A stretch of DNA of 64,000 bases from Isoetes taiwanensis. Lineage: Eukaryota > Streptophyta > Lycopodiopsida > Isoetales > Isoetaceae. Location: positions 14,640,925 to 14,704,924 of the forward strand of contig JAJEKV010000018.1 of NCBI GenBank assembly GCA_021234155.1, in the 5' to 3' direction. Numbering within the stretch: position 1 is the stretch's first letter; each line of letters opens with the position of its first letter. The translations under genes and the position numbers were made by a program. The notes beneath the pieces were generated by a model. The model saw only the letters and a program-made list of their open reading frames with translations. It was not told where the DNA came from and searched no databases. This document shows, one piece after another, positions 22,494-35,100 of this stretch.

Positions 22494-22715
22494 AATAGAT
22501 GCCTAACTAAATTTGGTATAAACCAAAAAAGGAGAGCACAGCAAATAGGTACCTAATCCCTGCGAAGCACCTACCCATGTTGGTATCATGTGCAAGGCCA
22601 TAGTACTAACCAATACGTGCCTAATGCGTGCTAAACACCTAGCCATGTTGGTTAACAATAGGTGCCTAATGCCCCCTGAGCACCTACAATGTCGGCATCA
22701 TGTGCAAGGCGATAC
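22494..22715. repeat. Degenerate short tandem repeat
   Basis: Four degenerate units start at 22494, 22544, 22612 and 22657, each with an AATA(G/C)(A/G)TGCCTAA-like head; the later three share GCACCTA..ATGTTGG and two share ATCATGTGCAAGGC. Spacing is about 45-68 bp. Repeated in unit 2 at about 46624-46845. Confidence 0.7.
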
Positions 22716-23081
22716 TGATAAATGGCAATACTTGTATGCCACATCAAATTTCCTTTTCGTTTTGAACCTACTATTTATTTACTCAATATTAAATTCTAAC
22801 TACATATCAAAGAGAAGGCATCCCAATACATATGGGCTTCTTCAATTTGAAGTCTAAATTTCAAGCCAGGTAGAACTCTATATTATAAGTTTTACAAAAG
22901 AAGGGGCATTAGCTCACACAAAATCTGTTTATTCAATATAATATAAGTTTTACAAAAAAAGGGAGCATTTGCTCCCCAAAGCAAGTATTGCTGCAAGCTG
23001 AAGTGGCAATGTGAAGGTCTTTCACAATTTTAAATAGTTAAACTAGCTTAAATTTTATACTTCGGTGTCTCCCTCAAACTG

Positions 23082-23138
23082 TTATTTCTTTAGCATTTGT
23101 TCCAGCATCTCCTCCTTGTCAATGAATTTATCAAGCAC
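23082..23138 (-). other. Candidate last exon of the host gene
   Basis: 18 codons (VLDKFIDKEEMLEQMLKK) and a TAA stop at 23082-23084. The preceding AG lacks a pyrimidine tract. In unit 2 (47210-47265) one base is missing at a CAG site. Confidence 0.3.
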
Positions 23139-26100
23139 CTCATCTCATGGCACGATGCATTTCTCTATCCGTACAAACCAATGATAACGATTGTCGTCAC
23201 AAAATCAAGGTATAAAGAGCAAAACACTTAATGCTGCATATGGCAATGGTAGAGACATATGCAGGTTACTCGTTTCGTGCTTAGAGCCTGTAGCTAATGG
23301 AATACACATGAAAGAAATTTAGACAATACACATGCCTTTAAGATCAGAGATTAAAGCAGACTGCACAAATCATGCAATAATCTTAACGATGAGTACATCT
23401 AATGAACATCATGACTTTGAAAGGTGCTACCCACCACCATCAGGACTGGAAATGGTAGTATCTTACCACAGTTCGTAGCAACTCCTTAGTTACGGTGCCG
23501 CTTAGCTCTGCATTCTCTGTTAACATATAGCAGACAAAAGATCAGTGAAAAGCAACGGAATGGAAAAGGCAAAATGATGAGCATCAATCTTACATGAGTT
23601 CAATTTAAGTTTGCAACTATCAGGGCCCCCTTTTAACATTTCAATGGAATGAGATGGCATGAACATTCAGACACGGTCCAAGTAAAAGTATGACGGTGTT
23701 TCAAAAGAAATGAAGTCAAGGATTTGCATCGTGCATTTAATTCTGTATGTTCATCATCACTTGTTCTGTGAAATCACAACCCTGCAATCAGCAAATGTGC
23801 ATTTAGATAAAAACATGCTTTGAAAGAAATTAATCACATCGTGATGCACCTTTGGTGGAATCTGGCCCTTCACGAGATAACCAATGTAGTCTAAGACCCT
23901 TGCAGCCGTGACAGTTGATGCTTTTTGCTAATGAACGATGTTAAAGTCATCTCAAGTTTTCTAGAAACTGCAAACCAACCTAATCAATAACATCATTAAG
24001 CATTTCAATCCACAAGGGCATAGACAAATAATTTATTTGACACGTGGAAGTACAAAAGTACACAATTTTTTATTCTAAGCATCCATTCCTGCAGCATAAA
24101 ATTATTCATTTCTCTATCCGTACAAACCAATGATAACGATTATCGTCACAAAATCAAGGTATAAAGAGCAAAACACTTAATGCTGCATATGGCAATGGTA
24201 GAGACATATGCAGGTTACTCGTTTCGTGCTTAGAGCCTGTAGCTAATGGAATACACATGAAAGAAATTTAGACAATACACATGCCTTTAAGATCAGAGAT
24301 TAAAGCAGACTGCACAAATCATGCAATAATCTTAACGATGAGTACATCTAATGAACATCATGACTTTGAAAGGTGCTACCCACCACCATCAGGACTGGAA
24401 ATGGTAGTATCTTACCACAGTTCGTAGCAACTCCTTAGTTACGGTGCCGCTTAGCTCTGCATTCTCTGTTAACATATAGCAGACAAAAGATCAGTGAAAA
24501 GCAACGGAATGGTGTTGCCCCCAAAGGGCAACATGCTAATGGAGATCTATTTATTCAAACTAGGTCAACTCATTTTAGAAGACTAGGTCAAAGCTTGGAA
24601 GATTCTTGTGATTCAACATTGTTATGGAGGTCAAAAGATGTTCATGCTTCAAGTCAAAAGGTGCTCAAGGTTCAAACTTCACAAGAGGTACTTTATTTGA
24701 AGTTAAATCTTTGAAATCGAATATGCTCTAGAAGATTCTGGGTTATGAAGTTTGGAAGATATTATTTGAAGTTTGGAAGTTGAAAGTTTGGAAGACTCCT
24801 TTGTATATGGTTCCATCCTTGTCATCCACCTTGCCTAGCCTTTTTTCATATCCACAACTTATTTGCCAACTACCCCATGACATTTCCCCCATTTACTCTT
24901 CATGACCACTTTACACCATTGGCTTCAAAAATTGCTTTTTCTTGTCATAAACATTTACCCCACTACCCCCCATTTTTGCACCCTTGGCTCAATATTGTTT
25001 TCCTACCCATTGTTCACTCTTTTGCCATGCTTGTTTTGCTATAAATTCCAAAAATGCCATTCCCTATTATTTCCCTTGCCCCTCCTCGAATGTTCCTTCA
25101 TGATTTCTTTTGCTTCCATTCTTGTGTCATCACATTCATAGTGGCATATTCCCGACCTTGTCCAAAGATGCCCCAAAGATTCCCTATTCTTCTACATGTA
25201 TAGACATTCTTCTCCATGGTCAATGGGCTATGATCTCTTCTAATATTCTATGGGTAAAAACCTCCAAACCATTGGCCAAGCTTTTAAAAATGGCCAAATA
25301 CGGCATATTCCAGGCATATTCCTTTAAAAATACGGAACCGTATCATGCGAAATCCTCAGAAATACAGCTGAAGAACCCTAAAAATAGAAGAATGGCTCGA
25401 ATCACACCTTCCCGCGCTCCATCCTTGCTGAAATCACTCTATCTTTGAATTCCGGAATCTAAGCAACAAATTAAGCCTAAATTTATTACCTAAAATCACT
25501 GGAACCGCAATTCGAAACTATATACGGAGGAACCACAATCACGACATTTTTCGAAGGTCCAGAAGTATTCAGATCATACATTGATCATTGCTGAGCAAGA
25601 TCTGGACGATCCTTGAAGTTCTTGAGCTCTCCTCAACTGGATCTGCAAGATTTAGTTGACATTACTTTCAGAAATTACCTTATGACTTTTGATGATTATT
25701 TTCTTGTACTTGAGACTATGAAGCATCCTTATCTGTTGTTATCTTGATATATTTACCTTCATATCAATCCAAATTGACTGTCAAGTTGTTGAATTCGTCT
25801 CTGATATTTTCCTTAGCAATTATTGCCACAAAAATTCTATAGAAAAATCCCTGATTGCTTTTAGCACCTTTGGCCTATCTGCCACCTATTCTTGGGTGTT
25901 ATGAGAGCCAAAGGAGTTGGAATCATACAAAAATACCAAGTATAGCTTAAATTCAAAAAAATTGCCCTCGGGTTTGAACAGTTTTGACTGTATTTTGCCA
26001 AATCTAGTCACAAAAAATACCCCTACACACCCAAATGAGGATTTGACTGCTTGCCTCTCTTCCCTAGCACCATTGCAACCTGTCTGCTTTGGAAATTCTC

Positions 26101-29100
26101 AAAAAGATGATTGGCAACTCCAAATCTCAAATTCTGATCACTGTTTTCTACATTTGACCTCTATTGACCAAAATTTGACCGCACTTTGAGCTCGAATAAC
26201 TCACAGATTAAGTTTCTGACTTGGTTAGAGGCTTTACTGTTGGTTACCTGCAACTTTTTTGACCAAGTCTACAGCATCTGACTTAAAAAATCGATCTGCA
26301 TCTCAACACCACAATTGTTTTGGCAAAGGTGCCATTTTTTGAAAATGGGAAAGGTATAGAACTCAAACTTTTTGAACTTATCTTTGGAATTTTCTTGCAT
26401 AGACTGATCACCTTAAGTGATCTGGAGGTCTTAACCCCAATTTGAGTGAAAACTCGAATTGGTTTCTTGTGGTTGACCTTTAAGCCAGGTTTAGGGTCAA
26501 CATTTTGGAGGTCCTACCGAGATCTTCCTGGATCTCAGAACTCATGGCTCCAAAGCAAAATTTCCAAAGAGAACCAGAATCATTGGAAGATGTTGATGTA
26601 TCAGATCATTGCAGAGAAAGGCCATTGCCTTCAAGTTTCTCAGCTAGCTTACTTCAAAACATGCCATATCAGTTTGAGTTGAATGTTCCTGTTCCTTTGC
26701 CTACCTTTGATTCCAGCATGAGTGCTAACAACTTTTTGAGAATATTCGAAGACTATTACAGGGATTATGGTTTCAAGAAAGGATGCAAGCTTTCAGAATT
26801 TGAGAAATGTTTCAAAGATGAGAGTGAAGCTGGTGCTTGGTTAACTTATGAGAAGTTAATGGGTACCACCTCATGGGATGAACTCATCAAGAAATTCTTG
26901 GACAGGTTTGGTAAGTTAGCTGCTCCCAAAGATTTGGTTAATGAATTGCAAAGTTTTTCTATACATGCAGGGGAGAGTGTGAATCAGTACAAAGAAAGAT
27001 TTAGCACATTTATGAGCAGGTGCCAAAGAGGACAGGTCACAATTCCCACACTTTTTTTAGTAACTGCTTTCATCAATGGTTTGGAAAGGAGACCAGATAT
27101 CCAAAGGAAATTGCTTAAGATCCAAGCTGCTGAAGGATTCGATTCCATATACAAAGTTTTTGCCAAAACTACTGATCTGACTCAAATGCTCTCTACCTTG
27201 CCTGATAAGCACCATATCTCCCACCATGGCCATGATCCTTTTTACCCTGATGCTACTGATACACATTATGATCACCACCCTTCCATTCCAGTTTATGCCA
27301 TACAGAAAGAGAAGAAGAAATCTAAGGAGGAGGAAGCTAGTTCTCAAGTTGCAGAGGTTAAATCAGACCTATCTAAGGTTACTGAGGCTTTAGCAGAATT
27401 AACCAAGCAGCTAGTTGAGCTCAAAACTGCAAGAGCAGGTAAAACTTACCCTGAATGTATCCATTGCAATAGGAATACTCATCCATCAGAAATTTGCTAT
27501 TGGCAAGTGTGTTCCAAATGCAATAGGAAAGGCCACTTTGGAAAATAATGTCCTATTTGTTCTTTCTGTAAAGAAGTTGGTCATACTGATGTTAGATGTG
27601 CTGTTAAAGAATACTTTGCCAAGCAGGAACAAGAAAAGAGGTCAGAACCTAAACCCTCTGTGAGATTTACTGAACCAAGTACTTCAATAAGGTTTATTCA
27701 GGCTACAGAAGCTCCCAAGACTGAAGAAGTTATGGCAGTGCAAACTAGAAGAATGAATGAAGTCAATACACATGCTGAATCGAGTAGACATCCCACAGCT
27801 AGGTCTCCCTTGTTTCCATGACAGGTGCACCCTTTTCCCATTTTTATTCATCTGCCATAAGTAGCCCTGCCATCCATTTAAACCTCTTATTCTTGTTTTT
27901 CATTTCCCCAGGAAGAAAGCACTCTGCAATTCAGCTTCACCATCCTAGCAGAGTTGCTCTTGGAGATATTAAGGAGACACACATTCTTTTGTTTTGGCGA
28001 GACCTCAACATTTTCACATTTTACTTCCCCCTCATACACTCCATTTTCATCACTATCCTATCACATTCATACTCATTCTCATTCTTTTTCACTTATCATA
28101 TTCCACTCACATCCTCCCTCCACCACATTCACATCTATTCCATTAACACTTGCACATTACACTCTCTCTCTACCATGATTCTCACTCAAGCACCTTGGCA
28201 CAAGGTTGAAGACTCCTTATGGCTGAGGGGACCAGCCATTCTTTTGTTTTGGCGAGATGTTGCCCCCAAAGGGCAACATGCTAATGGAGATCTATTTATT
28301 CAAACTAGGTCAACTCATTTTAGAAGACTAGGTCAAAGCTTGGAAGATTCTTGTCATTCAACATTGTTATGGAGGTCAAAAGATGTTCATGCTTCAAGTC
28401 AAAAGGTGCTCAAGGTTCAAACTTCATAAGAGGTACTTTATTTGAAGTTAAATGCTGAGTCAGGAATATGCTCTAGAAGATTCTGGGTTATGAAGTTTGG
28501 AAGATATTATTTGAAGTTTGGAAGTTGAAAGTTTGGAAGACTCTTTTGTATATGGTTCCATCCTTGTCATCCACCTTGCCTAGCCTTTTTTCATATCCAC
28601 AACTTATTTGCCAACTACCCCATGACATTTCCCCCATTTACTCTTCATGACCACTTTACACCATTGCCTTCAAAAATTGCTTTTTCTTGTCATAAACATT
28701 TACCCCACTACCCTCCATTTTTGCACCCTTGGCTCAATATTGTTTTCCTACCCATTGTTCACTCTTTTGCCATGCTTGTTTTGCTATAAATTCCAAAAAT
28801 GCCATTCCCTATTATTTCCCTTGCCCCTCCTCGAATGTTCCTTCATGATTTCTTTTGCTTCCATTCTTGTGTCATCACATTCATAGTGGCATATTCCTGA
28901 CCTTGTCCAAAGATGCCCTAAAGATTCCCTATTCTTCTACATGTATAGACATTCTTCTCCATGGTCAATGGCTATGATCTCTTCTAATATTCTATGGGTA
29001 AAAACCTCCAAACCATTGGCCAAGCTTTTAAAAATGGCCAAATACGGCATATTCCAGGCATATTCCTTTAAAAATACGGAACCGTGTCGCGCGAAATCCT

Positions 29101-32100
29101 CAGAAATACAGCTGAAGAACCCTAAAAATAGAAGAATGGCTCGAATCACGCCTTCCCGCGCTCCATCCTTGCTGAAATCACTCTATCTTTGAATTCCGGA
29201 ATCTAAGCAACAAATTAAGCCTAAATTTATTACCTAAAATCACTGGAACCGCAATTCGAAACTATATACAGAGGAACCACAATCACGACATTTTTCGAAG
29301 GCCCAGAAGTATTCAGATCATACATTGATCATTGCTGAGCAAGATCTGGACGATCCTTGAAGTTCTTGAGCTCTCCTCAACTGGATCTGCAAGATTTAGT
29401 TGACATTACTTTCAGAAATTACCTTATGACTTTTGATGATTATTTTCTTGTACTTGAGACTATGAAGCATCCTTATCTGTTGTTATCTTGATATATTTAC
29501 CTTCATATCAATCCAAATTGACTGTCAAGTTGTTGAATTCGTCTCTAATATTTTCCTTAGCAATTATTGCCACAAAAATTCTACAGAAAAATCTCTGATT
29601 GCTTTTAGCACCTTTGGCCTATCTGCCACCTATTCTTGGGTGTTATGAGAGCCAAAGGAGTTGGAATCATTCAAAAATACCAAGTATAGCTCAAATTCAA
29701 AAAAATTGCCCTCGGGTTTGAACAGTTTTGACTGTATTTTGCCAAATCTAGTCACAAAACATACCCCTACACACCCAAATGAGGATTTGACTGCTTGCCT
29801 CTCTTCCCTAGCACCATTGCAACCTATCTGCTTTGGAAATTCTCAAAAAGATGATTGGCAACTCCAAATCTCAAATTCTGATTACTGTTTTCTACATTTG
29901 ACCTCTATTGACCAAAATTTGATCGCACTTTGAGCTCAAATAACTCACAGATTAAGTTTCTGACTTGGTCAGAGGCTTTACTGTTGGTTACCTGCAACTT
30001 TTTTGACCAAGTCTACAGCATCTGACTTAAAAAATCGATCTGCATCTCAACACCACAATTGTTTTGGCAAAGGTGCCATTTTTTGAAAATGGGAAAGGTA
30101 TAGAACTCAAACTTTTTGAACTTATCTTTGGATATATATATATATATATATATTTTTTTTTTAAAGAAAAGGAAGATTTATATTACTCATCAAGTAGTTA
30201 CATCAGAAAATATGGGAACCATATAGGCTCTCAAGATTGTGCCTTTAGCACGCATATGTATAACATCAAAATTTGGATCAGAAACCTTTGTACATAGAGA
30301 AACCCAGCTGCAGCAGTAATTCGGTCGATTTCAGAGTGGAGGATCTGGAACTATAAAATCAAAGTCTGAATCAGTCTCCTCCTCGTCAATGATCACCAAA
30401 TCCGAAGCCACTGGATCCACCTGCCAACCAATGTCATTCCATTCGGGTGGGAAAGCAAAAAACCAAAGAGGGGCTGTTTCAGAGAAAAGGATCAAAGCCT
30501 CTCCATGAGCATCTTGCAAGGCTTTATGGTGATAAAACATGTCTTTGAATTGGGAGAATTGATCATCGTAAAGCAGAAACCAGCCTCTCATAGCAGAAAA
30601 GAAATCTGTCAAGGATATGAGCTTGGTAGCCGTTTAGCATGAAGGGTTTCAGTTTTGCCAGATCTTGGTCAATAGTTGGTGATAGAGACCAGAGTTGCTG
30701 GTTATTAAAAATCTCCGTAGCAGCTGCAAAATTTGACAAGTCAGGGAAGTTTGGCTTACAGTTCATCCTCGTTGTCAAGGCAATCAGCAGCTCTGAATAT
30801 CACAAAATGATCATTAGGGATAAGCATATCGTCACAAACAAAGATATTGTGCAAACCAACAAATTTCCCTATTGACAATCAAGTACTATCATATTTATCT
30901 TGTTTACTGTTCTTATGAGCCATGGCAACCTTGGAAATCTCAATTTGGAAAGCTACTTTCATCCATGCAACATCCACCCTTTGATTTGAATAATTGATCC
31001 TATTCCTGTGTTTCCATATGATCCATAGTGCAGTCTGCCTGATAGTGTTTAAAAATCTATTTGATCCCTTGAGGAGGTCCATGATATTGGCCCAGTTGCC
31101 TAGATTGTGGCCTTTTGATCTCAGATAAGTATCAAGCCACCTCCAAAATTCCCTGATTTTGGGGCAGTCGAACATATGATTTATGGTTTCAGATCTGTCT
31201 CCACAGAGCTTACATTTGGGGTTGTCCTGCAGATCCTTGCATCTTTCAAACATATTACAGTTTGAGGGCAAAGCATTATGGATGGTTCTCCAGATAAACA
31301 CTTGCACTTTAGGTTGAGAATAGGATTTCCAATTATTTCTCAATATGTTCATGAGGTGTTTGTTTGGTACATGCCATTTGGTTGTTTGGGGCCAGCACCT
31401 TGTATCCCAAAGCCACTTTATAATGATCGGAGTTCATTATATGCCAGTCTGGATTCTTGGGGGTCGTGCATTCACTTTGACTGCTAGCAACATTCATAAT
31501 GGTGTCAAAGATCATTTTGTCTATTTTCTTGCCATTAATTACCTGCTTTATATATTCCCAGTTATGCCACTTATCCCCATCCCACAGATGTTGAAGTTGA
31601 GTTATCCCTGCTTCTTTCCATTTCTTCCATATTTGGGGGTGTTTGAGAGCCCAGCAAACTTCGTTCTCTCTAGCAAAAATAGGTGACCAAAAAAGGGAGA
31701 AATTAGCACTGTCAAAACTGATCTCCTTGTGGTCGAATCCTTCTGCCACTAAGTTCCATGCTTCAAAAATTTTCCTCATGAGTGGGGAAGTATTGGGGGC
31801 ACACTTAAATTGATAGTAAATAGAATCAGGGATGTGGTGAGCATATTTTTTCATCCCAAAGGGTCTGCTAATCTGCAGCCAATATCTGATAAACTCCATG
31901 GCTGGGGAATTCCAGCCATTTATTGCTTTCCATACATACTTGGCCCCTAGGGCCTGACTGTGTTTTTGGAGAATTTTCAGGCCCAGTCCTCCTTCCTTTT
32001 TACTATGTGTGATTTCTTCCCATCTAACAAAGTGCATACCCTTCCAAATGTACTTTCTTAGACATTTTTTGATGTCATTGTAGGTTTCTTTGTTTGCAAT

Positions 32101-35100
32101 GAGGGCAGAGGAGAAGTAGACATGGGTGCTGGCCAGCACTACATTGGCAATCAGAACTCTGCCAGCAAAGGATAGGGTGGGGGAGAGAGATAGAAGTTTT
32201 TTCCTGATTCTATTTACTATAGGTCTCCAGACCTCTTTGTTTGGAAGATTGATAGCTAGAGGGAGACCAAGAAGAGTGATGGCTTGATTGGCAGGATTGA
32301 CCTTGATTCCCTTCGTGTCTATATTATCTGAAGGGCACTCCCACAAAATACTGCATTTGTTCAGATTAAGGTGGACTCCTGAGACAGAGGCAAAAAATTG
32401 TATACTATCCAGGAGAGCATTGAAGCTGTTCTGATTGGCCTTTAGAAGAATAAAAGTGTCATCAGCATATTGCATTATAGTGAGTTGTGGCATTTGAATT
32501 CCTTGAATCAACCCTTGCATTTGCAGACCTTGGACTACCCTAGTGAGCATTTCTGCTACACAAAGAAAAAGATATGGAGCCAAAGGGCATCCTTGTCTGA
32601 CCCCTTTTCTGATAGGGAAAAAATTGCTAGGAGAACCATTTATAACCAGACTAGAGGAGGCAAGATTGTTAAGAGCCATGATTTTGTCTATAAGAGTGTG
32701 ATGGATACCTATATGTGACATTGCTTTCTTTAAGAAGGGCCAGGTTATAGTATCATAGGCTCTTCTAAAGTCTAATTTGAGCAGCATACAATTTTGCCTG
32801 GACAGTCTATTCCAGTGAATTGCTTCACTGGCAGCAATGTAATTGTCGAGAATAAATCTACCAGATAGAAAACCTGACTGGCAGCTGCTGACTGATTTGT
32901 GGAGGTGCATGAGAATCCTGCAGGCTAACACCTTTGCAATGATTTTGTAGGTAGTATTTGTCAAAGATATTGGTCTCCAGTCATTTATTTTGCTGGGGTT
33001 TTTAACTTTTGGGATTAAGGTGATAAGACTAGAATTGAATGCAGGGTAAAGAGAGGCTGCATCCCAAGCTCCTTTAATGAACTCCATAAAGTCTTCTTTC
33101 ATGATCACCCAAAAAGCCAAAAAGAATTCAGGGGGAAAGCCATCTGGCCCTGGGCTTTTCCCCTTCTCCATGTCTTTCAAGACTTGCAGCACCTCTTTTT
33201 CATTAGGGTAGCCATCCAAATCTTCCTCCATAGGAGTGGTTTCTGGAATGCTATTGAAGAACCTGCTCATATTCTCCTCTTCTTGAGCACTGTGCTGGGT
33301 GTCCTTGAACATATTTTTGTACTGCTCCAAAAACTCTGTTTTAATGTTTCTCTCATCTTCTATTTTCTCTCCATTTTCTTTTTCCAGAACTGTAATAGCA
33401 TTATTAATTAATTTGTTTTTAGCCACTCTGAAAAAATATTTGGAGCTGCCTAGATCCATTTTATTGTATTGACAGATTTTGGCCCTTAAGGCCATACCCT
33501 TTGCTTCTTTTTCTTCAATGGCTTTGATACTATTTTCCAGCTGGACTTCCTGCTTGTGCAGGTTAGCACATAAAGGAGTGATCTCAAGTTTTTGCCTGAT
33601 TCCTTTCATTTTCTTTAGGAGGTTATTCTTCTCTTCAATACACTTTCTTTGTCTAGCCTTTCCCCACTCCTTGATCCAGTTCTTGCAGGCTTTAAGTTTA
33701 TTGCTAAATTCTCTCATAGATTGATGACTCCCCACAGCATGCTGGGTAAGATAAAAACTTCTGAACTCTGAGGTAAAACTGGAGTTCCCTAGGAGGGAGC
33801 AATTGAATTTGAAGGGGGAGTTGGTAGGTTTGGAGGTTCTATGAGTGTCTGGAAAATCCAGAATTTGAGGGAAATGGTATGACAGAATATTTCCTTCATC
33901 ACCTGTGACTATGCAGTTATCCAGACTGGGAACATTTGGGTTTGTAACATAAAACCTATCTAAAGTACAATAGGTTCTCCCTGCTCCCTCTCTTTTATTG
34001 GACCAAGTGTATTTGGCATTGGCTGAAGGAATGTACAGCAGGTTTGTATCATGCAAAAGATTATCCCATTCTGTTCTCTCTACTCTAGACATATTGATTT
34101 TATTTCCTAATTTGAGGTCCCAATGGGGGGTATTGTTTAAGTCAATACCCAAGATCCAGTCTTTTGTATTGTTCTGAATAGCCATCCAATGTTTGATTTC
34201 CTCCCAGATTGGGGCTCTCTCACTGGGTTCTGTGGGAGCATAAACATTTATTATTCCCAGCAATTGACCATGCATATCAATAGATATGCTGTGCCATCTG
34301 TTTAAAGGGCTACAATAGGATGAGACAACATTTAGGGTGGTCCAGAACATAGCTAGACCGCCTTTGGTGCCATCAGCAGTAGTATAAGCTGATCCAGCTC
34401 CTTTGTGTATCCATCCCCCTAAATTGGAAGCTTCAAATTGAGGTAAGTGATGTTCTTGAATCATAAGGAGGTCTGCTTTGTAGTTTCTGGCCAAAGCAAT
34501 GAATCTCCTTCTCTTTATGGGGCCTTTGATTCCCCTGACATTCCAAGAAATGATCTTCATATTGAGTGAATGGGCAAGCAGCTATTGGGCAGATCTTTTA
34601 ACAGGATTTGGTCCTCCTTGTATTGGAAGCAGGCCCATTGTAGTTGGGATCTTTTTGATAGATCTTTCTTTGTTTCCTAGATTTCCTATTGGGGGTAAAG
34701 TCTGTCATGTTTCCACATAGATAGTCACTAAGCTCGTCCAAATCCTTAGGTATGCTGCCTAGGTCCTCATTTTCTGTCATTCCTATCTCATCTTCTACTG
34801 TGGCCCAGAATTTTCAGACTTTGGAATTTTCTTGCATAGACTGATCACCTTAAGTGATCTGGAGGTCCTAACCCCAATTTGAGTGAAAACTCGAATTGGT
34901 TTCTTGTGGTTGACCTTTAAGCCAGGTTTAGGGTCAACAAATGGAAAAGGCAAAATGATGAGCATCAATCTTACATGAGTTCAATTTAAGTTTGCAACTA
35001 TCAGGGCCCCCTTTTAACATTTCAATGGAATGAGATGGCATGAACATTCAGACACGGTCCAAGTAAAAGTATGACGGTGTTTCAAAAGAAATGAAGTCAA

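Larger units (their letters stand above)
23161..24109 (+). repeat. 949-bp tandem duplication, first copy
   Basis: The sequence from TTCTCTATCCGTACAAACC at 23161 restarts at 24110. The second copy (24110-24512) is interrupted by element C and resumes at 34940-35490. It is older than C, because C sits only in the second copy, and older than the 24-kb event, because unit 2 has it too (47291 and 48240). Confidence 0.93.
24110..24512 (+). repeat. 949-bp duplication, second copy, left part
   Basis: Matches 23161-23563 and stops exactly at the insertion point of element C. The rest of this copy continues at 34940 after the element. Confidence 0.93.
24513..26502 (+). repeat. 5' LTR of element C
   Basis: 1990 bp from TGTTGCCC to GGGTCAACA. 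It is related to, but clearly diverged from, the family A LTR. It is very close to the 3' LTR of C; the few differences seen (for example TTGTGATTC against TTGTCATTC) suggest a fairly recent insertion. Confidence 0.94.
30133..34818 (-). mobile_element. L1-type LINE, 5'-truncated, nested in the C 3' LTR
   Basis: 4686-bp insert on the minus strand. Its 3' end is at the left: an A-run and (TA) tail, seen on + as (TA)n then T10 at 30133-30163. The 5' end, at 34818, lies inside ORF1. It carries an ORF1 remnant, ORF2 (endonuclease, RT, zinc-finger tail) and a third small open frame. The 7-bp target duplication fits target-primed insertion. The same insertion is in unit 2 (54259-58917). Confidence 0.93.
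24513..34939 (+). mobile_element. Gag-only Ty3/Gypsy element C, with nested LINE
   Basis: Element with LTRs at 24513-26502 and 28258-34939 (the latter holding the LINE) and an internal region of only 1755 bp. Without the LINE it is about 5.7 kb. It has a PBS and gag but no protease, RT or integrase: the gag end is joined straight to the 3' untranslated repeat at about 27812. This matches the plant class of terminal-repeat elements with only GAG (TR-GAG). It would need enzymes from a relative such as A to move. Confidence 0.93.
28258..34939 (+). repeat. 3' LTR of element C, interrupted by LINE
   Basis: Two LTR parts, 28258-30132 and 34819-34939 (counting one target-duplication copy with each side), add up to about 1989 bp without the LINE and the extra duplicated bases, matching the 1990-bp 5' LTR. 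It ends GGGTCAACA followed by AATGG. Confidence 0.94.

Noticed and set aside
22494-22715. CRISPR-like repeat array
   Set aside because: The units are degenerate, irregularly spaced and in plant DNA; this is a short tandem repeat.
23740-23800. Alternative last exon after GATTGCAG giving about 14 codons and a stop
   Set aside because: The acceptor is good but the product is very short; left as an alternative to exons 4 and 5, not called.
27800-27835. Loss of pol in C by retrotransposition of a spliced RNA (CCATGACAG looks like an acceptor)
   Set aside because: The would-be intron tail (TTTCCATGACAG) is retained in C after the joint, so a plain deletion explains it better.
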